64,000 bases of DNA, taken from Sorex araneus (Eukaryota > Chordata > Mammalia > Eulipotyphla > Soricidae). Below, one piece after another: positions 23,401 to 32,700 of the stretch (position 1 is the stretch's first letter; each line of letters opens with the position of its first letter). The stretch is taken from positions 214,674,500 through 214,738,499 of the forward strand of contig NC_073304.1 in the NCBI RefSeq assembly GCF_027595985.1, written 5' to 3'. The notes beneath the pieces are model-generated. The model did not search any database and was not told the DNA's origin. It saw nothing but the letters and a program-made list of their open reading frames with translations. Both the position numbers and the translations under genes were made by a program.

Positions 23401-25339
23401 CAGGAGACGTTCTCAGGGCAACATTCTTCAGGTGGGAAAGGGAATTTTCACCCCCCCAAATGCTGAGAATGTCACACATCTGGGAGATGATATGCAGCGA
23501 CTTCCTTCTCACATTCGAGAATCAGTCTAAACCTGGACATTCGAGGCAGGGACATGTTTAGGGGCTGGCCAGAGTATGTAGGTCAGAAGAAGTGCCAGAG
23601 CAAAGCACTGGAACTCAAAGGTGTGTCTGGACTGGAAGAGTGAGCCACCCTAGAGCAGAAGGAGAGGAGAGTGGAGTTTCTTTTTTTGGCTTTTTGGGTC
23701 ACACCCGAGCGCGTTACTCCTGGCCCTGCACTCAGGAATTACTCCTGGCGGCGCTCGGGGGACCATATGGGATGCTGGAGATGGAACCTAGATCGGCTGC
23801 GTGCAAGGCAAAAGCCCTCTCCGCTGTACCATCACCTGGCCCGAGTGTAATTTCCTAACTTCAAGATGGCAATGCTGGCAGCTGGAGTCCGGTGTCAGGC
23901 ACTGGCCAGGTCCTTTTTAAAGTCAGAGTGGGTTCATTTTTATAACAACCTTGAAAGGTGGGCAGGTAGACATGGAAAGGGATCTGAATAATCTAGCTGA
24001 GGAGGGCAATGAAGAGACCGGAAGAGGAAGTGTGTGGTCGGTAGGAAGCAGGTTTCAGGGTTAACAGCAGCCAAAGTAGTAGCACCCTCTTCCCATGTGA
24101 TACGCACTGTCCTAAACATTTTTTGGGGGAAAAAAAAAAAAGTCTCTACTGAAAGATAAGATCTGAAATCATTCACCCAAGAAATAAGCACAGAAAGGAC
24201 TTGGGGCCTTTGTTCCTATATTTGAAGTGTCTCTATTGGTTTCAAGAAAGTAAAACAGACTGTCCCAGAGGGGGTGAAACAAAAGCAAAGTACGTCTTGA
24301 GTGGGAGAAGACCCACAGCAAGAACGAGGGGAGCAATCGGGGTACCTATAACAGGTGGCGGAGTGGACAGCTCGCAGGAGTGGGGTGGGGGGAAACAGGA
24401 GGAGGGGTTTCTGGAAAAGTGGCTCAAGGGACGGTTTCAGGTGGGTGCAGGCGGCGAGCAAGACTTGTGTGCTTGGGGGGGGTGGGGGGCGGGCGGCGAT
24501 TGTGCGGTGCGTCCAGGAGTCGGGAGAGGAGAGAGAAGACAGAGGCCGCGCTCGGCGGGGTGGCGGCAGGGCAGGGCGAGTTCGTGCGTTCCAAACGGGA
24601 CTCCGAGGGGCGGCGGGCGGGGTGGGGGTGGGGGTGGGGGGCGGAGGGCCGATGGGTGGGGCGTCGGGGCAGCCCGGTCGGGTGGGGAAGCCCGGGAGAG
24701 GGGCGGCGCGGAGGGCGGGAGCCGGTGCTGCTGCAGCGCCCAAGAGTCGGGTTTCTGGCGGCGAGCCTCGGGCTCTCGGGGGGCTGCCGAGGGGCGGGGT
24801 CGCAGCCGGGCACGCGAGGAGGGGTCCTGGGCGGGGGGGGGGGGGACGGGGCGGGGGGAGGCGAGAGGAGCCGGCCCCAGGACGCGGCCGTGGAAGGCGG
24901 GGCGCCGCGCGGGGGGGCGCAGGGAGCGGTGTGTCGGGGAGGTGGGGGCGCCGCGGGGAAGGTCGCGCCCCGCCGTGGAGCCCCGGGCTGAGGGAGGAAA
25001 GACCCCGGCTCACCGCTTGATCCTGAGGAGACACTGCGGCGCGGTCCGCTCGCCGTCCCAGTCGGAGCTGAGTGTGGGGTCCCAGTGGCTCAGCAGAGCG
25101 GCGCCGTGAGCAGCGGCGGAGGGCGGGAGCCCGGGCAGCGGGGCCAGGCCGCTCCCCGGCCCCCCGGCCCCGCCCGCGGCCGCCGCCGCCGCCCACACAT
25201 CCGGCAGGAAAGGCGGCCCGAAGCCGCCGCCGCCGCCGCCGCTCACACCAACAACGCCGGCGACCCCGCTCGCCCCGGGGCCCGCCGCCCCGGCGCCCGC
25301 GGTCGCCGTCGCCGCCTCTTCTGTCGGACTCTCCGCCAT
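7226..25339 (-). CDS. UBE2Z: UBE2Z (USE1), ubiquitin/FAT10-conjugating E2 enzyme, complete gene
   Basis: Seven coding exons (25014-25339, 22825-22897, 20561-20748, 17602-17713, 12162-12274, 10578-10668, 7226-7396) join in correct phases into a 357-residue protein; the human protein has 354. UBE2Z is the E2 charged by the E1 enzyme UBA6 and can carry ubiquitin or FAT10. It has an Ala/Gly/Pro-rich, probably disordered N-terminus (about residues 1-95), a UBC fold (about 100-255) and a C-terminal extension ending [13 protein letters not shown]. The catalytic cysteine is C191 in [10 protein letters not shown] (C188 in human), and the usual E2 HPN motif is NPN here (RFNPNFY). The start is [10 protein letters not shown] with G at -3 and +4. 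Length differences from human lie in low-complexity N-terminal repeats. A CpG island covers exon 1. The gene looks functional. Confidence 0.97.
8060..8306 (-). repeat. Long composite SINE (SOR-like head, unrelated body, TGACAG-type tail)
   Basis: Read on the minus strand, a SOR-like tRNA head (GGGCTGGAGCGATAGC through the B-box region) is followed by a different body containing GGCAAGCTAC-like and ACAGTAACAAG-like words and GGTGCCCGCTCGAGC. The element ends in TGACAGTGACAG instead of poly-A. Close relatives lie at 8411-8651, 30106-30353, 56105-56349 and 58064-58262. Confidence 0.8.
8361..8651 (-). repeat. Long composite SINE with (ATC)n/(GAT)n tail
   Basis: This is the same composite element as the copy just upstream, but its 3' tail is about 17 units of ATC (8361-8410, plus-strand reading). 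It is flanked by a perfect 54-bp direct repeat at 8309-8362 and 8654-8707. Confidence 0.85.
9777..9955 (-). repeat. SOR SINE, full length
   Basis: It runs from a T-run and GGGTCACACCTGGCGATGC to TATCGCTCCAGCCCC. Imperfect repeats starting AATGCT flank it. Confidence 0.88.
10578..10668 (-). CDS. UBE2Z: UBE2Z coding exon 6
   Basis: This 91-bp exon reads [20 protein letters not shown], then [10 protein letters not shown], after completing the shared Arg codon. Splice sites are TTTTCTAG and GTAATA. Confidence 0.96.
10743..10924 (-). repeat. SOR SINE
   Basis: A T-run is followed by a slightly diverged body (CACACC lost after TTTTTTGG) and a head ending CTCTAGCCCC. CCTTAAC words flank it. Confidence 0.85.
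10953..11120 (-). repeat. SOR SINE
   Basis: GGGTCACACCCGGTGATGC at the left and TATCGTTCCAGCCCC at the right identify it. The T-tract is short. Confidence 0.85.
12162..12274 (-). CDS. UBE2Z: UBE2Z coding exon 5
   Basis: This 113-bp exon reads [20 protein letters not shown], then [17 protein letters not shown] plus two bases of an Arg codon. ACATTATAG acceptor and GTATGT donor flank it. Confidence 0.96.
13259..13440 (-). repeat. SOR SINE, full length
   Basis: A T-rich left end, GGGTCACACCTGGCGATGC and a head ending ATAGCTCCAGCCCC are present. Confidence 0.88.
13741..13932 (+). repeat. SOR SINE, first of three head-to-tail copies
   Basis: It starts GGGGGGCTGGAGTGATAGC, has the B-box GGTTCGATTCC and an A-rich tail with ATAAATAAATA. 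The preceding words AAAAAGACCACAC recur before the next copy. Confidence 0.9.
13974..14150 (+). repeat. SOR SINE, second of three head-to-tail copies
   Basis: It is preceded by AAAAAGACCACAC, as is the first copy, and ends in about 18 A. The third copy starts directly at the end of this A-tail. Confidence 0.9.
14151..14325 (+). repeat. SOR SINE, third of three head-to-tail copies
   Basis: It begins GGGGGGGCTGGAGTGATAGC immediately after the preceding A-tail and ends in its own A-tail, followed by AAAAAGACCACA, the same target word as for the first two copies. Confidence 0.9.
15267..15454 (+). repeat. SOR SINE with 15-bp target duplication
   Basis: GGGCTGGAGCGATAGC head, B-box GGATTCGATTCC, A-rich tail. 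The word AAAATAAAAATCAAG occurs on both sides (15252-15266 and 15441-15455). Confidence 0.9.
15521..15708 (+). repeat. SOR SINE
   Basis: Head TGGAGCCGGAGAGATAG, B-box GGTTCGATCC and tail GAATAAATAAATAAAAAC. ATTTCTG repeats flank it. Confidence 0.85.
15719..15891 (-). repeat. SOR SINE, full length
   Basis: A T-run, GGGTCACACCTGGCGATGC and a head ending TTGCTCCGGCTCC are present. TGATTCCTAGGTTTT on both sides marks the target duplication. Confidence 0.9.
16646..16852 (+). repeat. SOR SINE with AAT/AAAT-rich tail
   Basis: GGGGCTGGAGCAATAGC head, GGTTCGATTCC B-box, and a tail of AAT and AAAT repeats. Confidence 0.88.
17602..17713 (-). CDS. UBE2Z: UBE2Z coding exon 4
   Basis: This 112-bp exon starts one base into a Gly codon shared with exon 3. 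It reads [20 protein letters not shown], then [26 protein letters not shown] acceptor and GTAAGC donor are visible. Confidence 0.96.
20172..20359. mobile_element. hAT/MER5-like DNA transposon relic carrying a foreign insert
   Basis: A perfect 16-bp inverted repeat bounds the segment: TAATGAAGTGGTTCTC at 20172-20187 and its reverse complement at 20344-20359. The inner part AGTGGTTCTC/GAGAACCACT matches the terminal inverted repeats of mammalian MER5/Charlie hAT elements. The words GTTTCTGATAC and GGGTGGGGTCCC resemble the MER5A interior. The left half has been replaced by a fragment of UBE2Z exon 3. Confidence 0.65.
20221..20258 (-). pseudogene. 38-bp partial copy of UBE2Z exon 3
   Basis: The segment matches 20656-20693 in the catalytic exon at 36 of 38 positions and in the same orientation. 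One of the two differences is a CpG-type change in the copy (CACGAAC to CACAAAC). It is too short to be a functional exon. Confidence 0.8.
20561..20748 (-). CDS. UBE2Z: UBE2Z coding exon 3 (catalytic)
   Basis: This 188-bp exon carries the heart of the UBC fold: [53 protein letters not shown]. The cysteine in GKVCL is the thioester-forming residue. Splice sites are TTTTGCAG and GTAAGA. A 38-bp near-copy of part of this exon lies in the following intron at 20221-20258. Confidence 0.97.
20749..22824 (-). other. UBE2Z: UBE2Z intron 2
   Basis: This intron is nearly SINE-free. A MIR-like piece lies at about 22460-22550 (GGGCAAGTCACTTACTC), and a decayed minus-strand SOR at about 22604-22763. Nothing else is recognisable. 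Confidence 0.65.
22825..22897 (-). CDS. UBE2Z: UBE2Z coding exon 2
   Basis: This 73-bp exon reads [20 protein letters not shown] then DMTK. Its first base completes the Arg codon of exon 1. An AACAG acceptor and a GTATGT donor flank it. It forms the start of the UBC fold. Confidence 0.95.
22898..25013 (-). other. UBE2Z: UBE2Z intron 1
   Basis: A 5' end of mostly unique DNA is followed by one minus-strand SOR (23679-23842), a possible MIR-like remnant near 23935-24060, and then the GC-rich CpG-island part from about 24440. Confidence 0.65.
23679..23842 (-). repeat. SOR SINE with internal deletion
   Basis: GGGTCACACCCGAGCGCG shows loss of the GATGCACAGGG part. The head is decayed (ATCACCTGGCCC). 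Confidence 0.8.
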
Positions 25340-25640
25340 AGCTGCTTCGCTTCCGGGACTGCTCGGCAGCACGTCCGCCGACCAGAGCGGCCGCTGCGCC
25401 CTCCCGCTCCCGCACCACCGAGAGCCGGGCCAGAGTGTCCCCTCCCTCCGCTTGCACAGCCTGGGCGGCGCTGGCTCCACCCACCCCCGCCCCGACCAGC
25501 GAGAGGCGCCCTGCAAGAGCGTCCACCCTCGGTCCTCCAGGGCGGGAGGGCGGCGGGGGAGGAACCCGCCGGCTGGCCGAGGTTCTGGGTCTGCATTGGG
25601 CCCGCGCGTGGCTGGGGGAGGTTCTGAGGACACCTAGGTG
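24440..25640 (-). promoter_or_regulatory. UBE2Z: UBE2Z CpG-island promoter region
   Basis: The stretch is extremely G+C- and CpG-rich, covering exon 1, the 5'UTR and the start of intron 1. An ETS-like CCGGAAG lies about 10 bases before the ATG on the gene strand. No TATA box is evident. The exact transcription start cannot be placed. A run of 13 G lies at about 24833-24845. Confidence 0.75.
25014..25339 (-). CDS. UBE2Z: UBE2Z coding exon 1
   Basis: The exon encodes 108 residues plus two bases, from [15 protein letters not shown] to LLRIK, and ends at a GTGAGC donor. Runs of Ala, Gly and Pro dominate before [18 protein letters not shown]. The reading frame stays open upstream of the chosen ATG as far as another ATG at 25633. 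MAESP is chosen because it matches the human N-terminus. Confidence 0.95.
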
Positions 25641-26190
25641 CGGTTGAGGACACGGTTCCATGGAATCTTTCTTTTCAAGTGTTGAGAGGGGAGGACGATA
25701 CGCCTGTTTAAGGAGAGCGACCCCGAGATGTGCGCGTGGGTCGGGATCAGGGACCCTCGCTTTCTTCTAGGCACGTTGGGTCGATGAGTCTGAGCCCAGG
25801 GCTGAGATTTCGCTTTTCTCCTTGCTGCCCGCCGACGTTGCCGTTGGCCGGTGCTTGCAACAAGGAGCGAGGAAGGAAAGAATCAGAACCCGCGAGTGAT
25901 AAACCACCTCGTTTTAGAGTTTATTCAGAGAGCTTGAAGGGTCTGCTAAATGCCAGGCATGGTTGCTAGGTGTTGCCATGGGGATAGTGAAACAAGCTTG
26001 AAAAAGGGCAGAAAACCAGGCCTCCCGACTCCACGCTCAGACTTTTTTTTTTTTTTCTTCCATGAGACTTTAAATATACCGGAATCAAAAGGCTGAATTT
26101 TAAATCTTAGGAAGATTTCTCAGGACTGCTGAGATAGGGAAGGTGTCAAATACTGTGCACTAAGAAACACAGAAGGCTTCTTTTAAAAAT
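25641..26190. other. Upstream flank of UBE2Z, no gene recognised
   Basis: This is moderately GC-rich, SINE-free DNA next to the promoter. A possible ancient repeat remnant lies at 25905-25970 (TTATTCAGAGAGC, AATGCCAGGCATGG). Confidence 0.5.
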
Positions 26191-26199
26191 ATGATTTCA

Positions 26200-27236
26200 G
26201 GGTCTGGGAAGAATAGTACAGCAGGTAGTGCGCTTGCCTTGCACGTCACTGACCCGGTCCAATCTGCAGCATCCCCTATGCTCCTCTGAACACCTTCAGG
26301 AGTAATTTCTGGGTACAGAGCCAAGAGTTATCCCTGAGCATCTCTGATCTCTGGGTGTGGCCCAAATAAATAAAAATATGACACCCAAGCCGAAGAGATT
26401 GTACAAGTGATAAAGTGCTTGATTTTCTTTTCTTTTTGGGTCACACCCAGCAATGCACATGGGGTTACTCCTGGCTCATGCAGTCAGGAATTACTCCTGG
26501 TGGTGCTTGGGGGATTGTTTGGGATGCTGGGAATTGAACCTGGGTCAGGTCAGCAGTGTGCAAGGCAAACGCCCTACCTGCTGTGCTATAGCTCCAGCCC
26601 CCCCCCTTTTTTTCTTTTTAAATTGAATCACTGTAAGATACAGTTACAAAGCTTTCATGACTGGGTTTCAGTCATACTGTGATCGAACAAGGTGCTTGCT
26701 TTATACATATACACCCCAAACCTGGGTTCCATCCCGACACCACATGGTCTCCTGAGCACTGCCAGGAGGGATCCCTGAGCATAACTGGTGTGGTTTCTTC
26801 CCCACCCCCAAACCCCCAAATAAAAGGGAAAAAGAAAAGAAAAATAACAGTTCCTTTTCTTTTCTCCCTAGGAAGAATAGAAACAAGCAGGAAGTTTTTT
26901 TTTTTTTCTTTTTGGGTCACACCCAGCGATGCACAGGGGTTACTCCTGGCTCTGCACTCAGGAATTACTCCTGGCAGTGCTCAGGGGACCATATGGGATG
27001 CTGGGAATCAAACCTTGGTCGGCCGAGTGCAAGGCAAACACACAGAAAGAGAATTCTGGGACCACAGCAATATAATACAATGGGTAGGGTGTTTGCCTTC
27101 CCACCCAGCTGCCAGGGGTTCAATCCCCAGCATCCCATATGGACCCCCGAGCACTGCCAGGAGTGATTCCCGACTGCAGAGCTGGGAGCAACCCCTGAGC
27201 ATTGCTGAGTGTGGTCCCTGCCTCCCCAAAACAACG
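26200..27236. repeat. SOR SINE cluster (five copies)
   Basis: Copies: plus 26200-26374, minus 26422-26606, plus 26685-26840 (old), minus 26895-27040 (head truncated), plus 27056-27236. The last two are inversely oriented neighbours that could form a hairpin. Confidence 0.8.
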
Positions 27237-27458
27237 AAGTTAGAGAATTCTTCAGTGAGTTCCCTCCTTATTGGGGAAGGATGAGGTTGATGGGGGGGAG
27301 GGGAGCGGGGGCGACCACTGATCTTTATTGCAAGGTTCTTTAGCCGAGGGCCAGTAAAGAGAAACCAGTTACCTTATAGCCAGAGGAAAGTTCAAGTATT
27401 TTATCTGAGCAGTATGTAGCCAGCCTCTGAGCCTTTTTCCTCATATATCTAGAGTGGT

Positions 27459-27645
27459 TTTTTGTCTTTTTTTTTTGTTTGTTTTTTGGGTCACACCCGG
27501 CAATGCACAGGGGTCATTCCTGGCTCATGCACTCAGGAATTACCCCTGGCGGTGCTCAGGGGACCATATGGGATGCGGAAATTCAAACCCGGGTCGGCCG
27601 CGTGCAAGGCAAACGCCCTCCCCGCTGTGCTATCGCTCCAGCCCC
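27459..27645 (-). repeat. SOR SINE, full length
   Basis: T-rich start, GGGTCACACCCGGCAATGC, head TATCGCTCCAGCCCC. TATCTAGAGTG and TATCTGGAGTG flank it. Confidence 0.9.
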
Positions 27646-27649
27646 TATC

Positions 27650-28935
27650 TGGAGTGTTAATTCTCCTTTTCTGAAGTTTTGACATTTCTAGAAGTATTTT
27701 GTAAGGTTGCAAATAATTGGCACCTCACTTGTCCACTACCAGTGTCTTGGCTCACATTTTCTCTACTTGGAATGGTTTCCCCCTTTTGCTGAGGAAGTCC
27801 CAACTACTAAACCACTAGCTCCACTCCTCACAAGATTATTGGTAAAATAATGGTAATTTACTAAGAAGATGTAATGTGATAATGAATGTGCACCGTGTCT
27901 GACCGGAGTAAATGTTCAATAATTATTAACTCTTAGTCTTACTCATCTTCAAATAACTAGCTGGAATAGAACTTTCACTGCCAAGCCTTAATACCTCCGG
28001 GCGTATTATTATTATTAATTACTCATTCTTAATTACTCCATTCTCTGGTCCTCATGGCTGACTTTTCATACCCTTATTATATAGCACACACTGCCTTTTA
28101 CTCGAGCGGTGCGGTTACTCATCTTTCTGACTACAGGCTCTGGCCTTCTTGAGGGCAGGAACATGGGGCCCTCGAGCTTCTGTGTCTCAGACTTGGCTGG
28201 GGAAAAGGTGGACACCATAGAGGTGACTTGCTAGCTAGCTACAATCCCCCTGGCTGTGGACCTCCCGAGTTTCCTCTCCTCCTCCTCAGATACCCTTCTC
28301 TCTTTCTCAAAGGACTGAGCAGTGCTTCCACAAAGAAGTAGTACACAGAAGTTAAGGCCAGAAGTGTTGCAGGGAACGACAGCACCAACGCACCGCCTCC
28401 TCTGGAAGTTCCCCGGAACTGCTCAGCTTGGGAAGAGGAAGGCCCAGGGGAGGGGTGCACCTGTAGAAGTGGGCAACCCGCAGGCCAGCAACTTCTAGGG
28501 CCACACTTGGCTGCTTCTTACTAGCAGCTGGACCACAGCGTCCTCTCTGGAACCACTCCCATGTCCTCTGGGGATGGCTGCCACAGCCCGCAGCAGACTT
28601 CCTGGAGCTCCCCAGCACTGAACCTTGAGTGCCACCAAGTTTGGTAGCACCGGGCTCAAGGAAATTAGGTACTTGCCCTCATGCAAGGACAGACGGCAGC
28701 AAGTGTGTCCTGAGTTTGGGTTGCTGCTATGCCTTAACCCTCTCTAAGTAGGTGGAAGATCCTTCTTGCCTTCCACAAAGTCCTGAGGCCCATAGTTCTC
28801 TGAAGCAGCCCATCCCCAAGACCCAGCCCAGCCTTCCGTAGTGGGCTCAATGATAGGGAAAGAGGAAATAGAAGAAAGAGTTCCAATCCAGGTCATTAAT
28901 CCTGACCTAAAAGGAAAAAATCAGGGTGTGGAATG
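27650..28935. other. Intergenic, mostly SINE-free
   Basis: Weak L2/MIR-like words are seen at 27880-27935 (GTAAATGTTCAATAATTATT) and 28135-28200 (CCTTCTTGAGGGCAGGAAC). No gene was recognised. The ORFs here are short and unsupported. Confidence 0.5.
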
Positions 28936-29229
28936 GGTGTTTGTGCCACACCCAGTTGTGCTCAGGGATCACTTCTAGCGGGCTCAGGGACCCTATGGGG
29001 TGCCAGGGATTAAACCCGGGAGAGCTAAATTGGAAAGGCTAATGCCTTACCAAAGGTATTACCTCTCTGGCTGCAGGACGGGCTGTTTTGAGTCTTCTGG
29101 TGATAAGAAGAGTCATATTAAAAAATTAAAAAGATTTGTGATTATGTTATTTCATTTTTATAGATCCTGAATATTTCTTTATGCTCAGTAGCTTTTATTA
29201 GTATGGTATATGGCAGTCTTACCTTTATT

Positions 29230-29357
29230 TGCATATACATCCTCTGAAATGTGTTCATCCCATTTTAAAGATGGAGAAACCAAGGCTCAAGAGAGATAAG
29301 TCACTTAGCAAAAGAGTCACGGCTGGATTTGGATTCCTGACTCCCAAATCCAGGCTT
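29230..29357 (+). repeat. MIR-like fragment
   Basis: GATGGAGAAACCAAGGCTCA, AAGTCACTTAGCAAA and GGATTTGGATTCCTGACTC follow the MIR 3' region in order. Confidence 0.7.
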
Positions 29358-29712
29358 TGTTTTTAGATCACACCCAGCGGTGCTCAGGGCTTACTCCTGG
29401 CTCTGCATTAAAGAATTGCTCCTCGGGGCTGGCACGATAGCACAGCGGGTAGGGTGTTTGCCTTGCACTCGGCCTACCCGGGTTCGATTCCCAGCATCCC
29501 ACATGGTCCCCTGAGCACCGCCAGGAGTAATTCCTGAGTGCTGAGCCAGGAATAATCCCTGTGTATCGCCGGGTGTGACTGAAAAAGGAAAAAAAAATAA
29601 AAAAGAATTGCTCCTGGCCATGCACAGGTGGACCATATGGGATGCCGGGGATCAAACCCGGGTCGCTTCATGCAAGGCAAATGCACTACCCACTGTGCTA
29701 TCGCTCCAATCC
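29358..29712. repeat. SOR SINE (-) split by a younger SOR SINE (+)
   Basis: A minus-strand copy (29358-29424 and 29605-29712) is interrupted by a complete plus-strand copy (29425-29604). The word AAAGAATTGCTCCT at 29410-29423 and 29602-29615 is the target duplication of the younger one. Confidence 0.92.
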
Positions 29713-29737
29713 TGACCAGTGGTTACCAGTACTCTTT

Positions 29738-30013
29738 TGAGGTACCACTTCTCCCTCTGGGAGAACCTGGCAAGCTACTTAGTTTCCTGCCCACATAGGA
29801 GAGCCTTGCAAACTCCGAGTGGTGTATTCATATGCCAAAACCAGTAACAAGCTGGGTCTCATTCCCCTGACCCTGAAATAGCCTCCAATGCAGCATCGTT
29901 GGGAAGGACGAGCAAAGAGAGGCTTCTAAAATCTCAGGACTAGGACGAATGGAGACGTTACTGAGACCACTCAAGAAATTCGACGATCAACTGGATGATG
30001 ATGATGATGATGA
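29738..30013 (+). repeat. Headless long relative of the composite SINE body, (ATG)n tail
   Basis: It shares with the composite SINEs GGCAAGCTAC, TATGCCAAAA, CCAGTAACAAG and GGAGACGTTACTG, has about 100 extra bases between the last two blocks, no tRNA-like head, and ends in a GATGATG run. It may be a LINE 3' end that donated the SINE body. Confidence 0.65.
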
Positions 30014-30105
30014 CCCCTCTGGGAATTAATAGACAGTAGACCCTCTACCTGGAACAGTGTACCTCTGTATCCATTCACAAATATTTTGCAAAAAGCAGAA
30101 TAGTA

Positions 30106-30353
30106 TATCACTGTATCACTGTTCTCCCATTGCTCATCGATTTGCTCGAGCGGGCACCAGTAACGTCTCCTTTGTGAGACTTGTTGTTACTGTTTTAGGC
30201 ATATCGAATATGCCACGGGTAGCCAGGCTCTGCTGTATGGGCGGGATACTCTTGGTAGCTTGCCGGGCTCTCTGAGAGGGATGGAGGAATCAAACCGGGT
30301 CAGCCACGTGCAAGGCAAGGTCAGCCCTACCCGCTGTACTGTTGCTCCAGTCC
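30106..30353 (-). repeat. Long composite SINE
   Basis: It has CATTGCTCATCGATTTGCTC at the tail side, the shared body, and a SOR-like head ending GTTGCTCCAGTCC. AATAGTATAT flanks both ends. Confidence 0.85.
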
Positions 30354-30514
30354 TTAATAGTATATAGCCTCTAGATAAAGAGCTTTAGTGACTAAGGTTC
30401 TACGGTTTACAGTTTAACTGACCTATCGGGCCAGGAAACATTTTCCCCTGACTCTAAGGTTTCACGGGCCCAACAACCATTTCTTGACCCTGCTGATTTG
30501 AGTGTTTTTCTTTT

Positions 30515-30697
30515 TTTGGGGGGTGGGGCCAATGGGGCGGGGTTGGGCCATACCTGGCAGTGCTCAGGCTTACTCCTGGCTCTGTGCCCAAGAATCACTC
30601 CTAGCGGTTCAAGGGGCCGTAAGGGATGTTGGGGATTGAACCCGGGTTGACAGTATACAAGGTAAACACCTTACTGGCTGTACTATCACTCTGGCCC
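30515..30697 (-). repeat. SOR SINE, diverged
   Basis: A G-rich interrupted start, CCATACCTGGCAGTGCTCAG and a head ending CTCTGGCCCC point to an older subfamily. Confidence 0.75.
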
Positions 30698-30699
30698 CT

Positions 30700-31700
30700 C
30701 TAAACGTAGCTAGTCCAAGGCTATTTGGAGCCCACAGACGGAAACATTTTACCAGCTTCCTGGTAAAAAGTGAAGTTCCTGGCATGCTACAGGAAAACAA
30801 ATGCAAGCACTTTCCCTGGAGGCTGTTCCTTGATTACCATCAGAGGGTAGTGGCCTGGTCGGGGTGCCAGCACGACATCCCAAAGGGTTACTGTGCTCGC
30901 TTTCATAACCGTATTACCAGTTAATCCATTGCTCCCTTGGGGATACCTCTGCTGCCCAGTTCAACCTCAGTCACATTCCTTTTCTGTGGCCCTGAGATCT
31001 CTTGGCTCTGCCTCAAGTTTCAATCACTGGCTTGTTCTGGAAAACTTGTTAGAAAGTTATAGTAAGGATGACAGAAAGACCATTGTAGTTCAGTTGTTAT
31101 AAACTGTTGTGGTTTGTGCCCCTCTCTGCCAGCAGACGTTGGTCAATAGCTGATACTTAGTGGTGGGGGACAGGCAGTTATTATTAGCATCTAACGTGGC
31201 TTAGCATCATAGGATAAGCCTCCTCCCCTCGAAATGAATTAGCGAATTTTTGAAAAAGTCAAAAGTTGTGACATCCTGTGGTAAAAGACCACAATTGTAT
31301 GATGAATGGATTTTGGGGTTGGAAATGTGGGCCTGCTGTCAGATCTGGGCTTGGGCTTGTCCTTGAACCTTTGGATGAGACTGCAGTGATGAAAACACAG
31401 GTACAGGAGCTAGAGCATCCACTTTTACTGACTACCTATGTGGCCTTCATGGGCTTCACTTCTGTGTCTCCCTGGGAAAACATTTCACTGGCTTGTTGGA
31501 AATTCTCATGGAATATTCCGTACACTGTGCCTGACAGCTAATGCCAACCTCCTTGCTCCTCTTCCTTTCGCTTCTACAGGACACATGTTCCATCATGCAT
31601 CAACACCATTCGTTTCCACTATACATTCCACTGCCCAGTCCTTGGGGGGCAAGAACCTTAGATTTATTTGACGTTTTGCAGAGCTCTAGTATGACCATCT
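30700..31700. other. Intergenic unique stretch
   Basis: No SINE and no gene is recognised over 1 kb. The longest ORFs (about 87 codons at 31278-31541) lack any recognised similarity. Confidence 0.5.
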
Positions 31701-31706
31701 TGAATT

Positions 31707-32265
31707 CTTTTTTTTTCAGTGTTTTCGGGTCACACCTGGCAATGCTCAGGGGTTACTCCTAGCTTTGCAATTCCTGGCAGTGCTTGGGAGACCATATGAA
31801 ATGCCAGGGATCGAACCCAGGTTGGCCGAGTGCAAGGTAAGTGCCCTACCTACTGTACTGTCGCTCCTAAATTCATTTTTTTTTTTTTTTTTTTTGCTTT
31901 TTGGGTCACATCTGGTGATGCACAGGGGTTACTCCTGGCTCTTAACTTAGGAATTACTACTGGCAGTGCTCAGGGGACCATATGGGATGCTGGGATTTGA
32001 AGTCGGGTCGGTCGCTTGCAAGGCAAACGACCTACCTGCTGTGCTATCGCTCCAGCCCCCTTGAATTCATCCTTTTTTTTAAATCTTAATTTTAATTTTT
32101 TTGCTTTTTGGGTCACACCCGACAATGCACAGGGGTTACTCCTGGCTCTGCACTCAGGAATTACCCCTGGAGGTGCTCAGGGGACCATATGGGATGCTGG
32201 GAATCGAACCCGGGTAGGCCGCGTGCAAGGCAAACGCCCTACCCGCTGTGCTATCACTCCAGCCC
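31707..32265 (-). repeat. Three consecutive SOR SINEs at one target
   Basis: Minus-strand copies at 31707-31867, 31876-32060 and 32072-32265. The word TGAATTC (or AAATTC) recurs at each boundary, showing repeated insertion into or next to the same site. Confidence 0.88.
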
Positions 32266-32359
32266 TGAATTCATTCTTAATAACTCACATTTCTTTGGTG
32301 TTTTAGCCTGCTTTGCTTGCTGCCTTTTAGCTGTGTTTGTAATTAAGAAATGTTCTTGT

Positions 32360-32700
32360 GGGGCCAGAGAGATGCCTTGCACATGGTCCCAGGTTCAATT
32401 CCCAGAATTCCTTAATAGACCCTGAGCCCACCAGAAGTAATTTCTGAGTGTTGAGCCAGGAGTAACCTGAGTATCGACAGGTATGGCCCCAAAACAAACC
32501 AAACAAAATTCTTGACATTACCTCATAGAACTTTTTCAGTAAGTGGAGGTATAAGGCCTACAGAAAATCCCACTTAGGTTATTTTTTTAGGGGTTGGATA
32601 ACCTGGGGTTGATCCCTAGCACCTTATATGCCTATATAGCCCCTGAGTCTGCCAGGAGTGATCCCTGAGCACTGCCAGGTGTGGCCCAAAAAATAAACAA
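32360..32700 (+). repeat. Two old or partial SOR SINEs
   Basis: Copies at 32360-32508 and 32590-32700. The first has lost the middle of its head region, and the second starts mid-head. Confidence 0.7.

Noticed and set aside
24201-25109. A 302-codon plus-strand ORF antisense to UBE2Z exon 1
   Set aside because: Gly/Arg-rich translation of the CpG island without recognisable domains or conserved features.
24216-25661. A 481-codon minus-strand ORF over the UBE2Z promoter and exon 1
   Set aside because: It is in a different frame from UBE2Z, is dominated by Pro/Arg/Ala from CpG-rich DNA, and runs through the known intron. It is a composition artefact.
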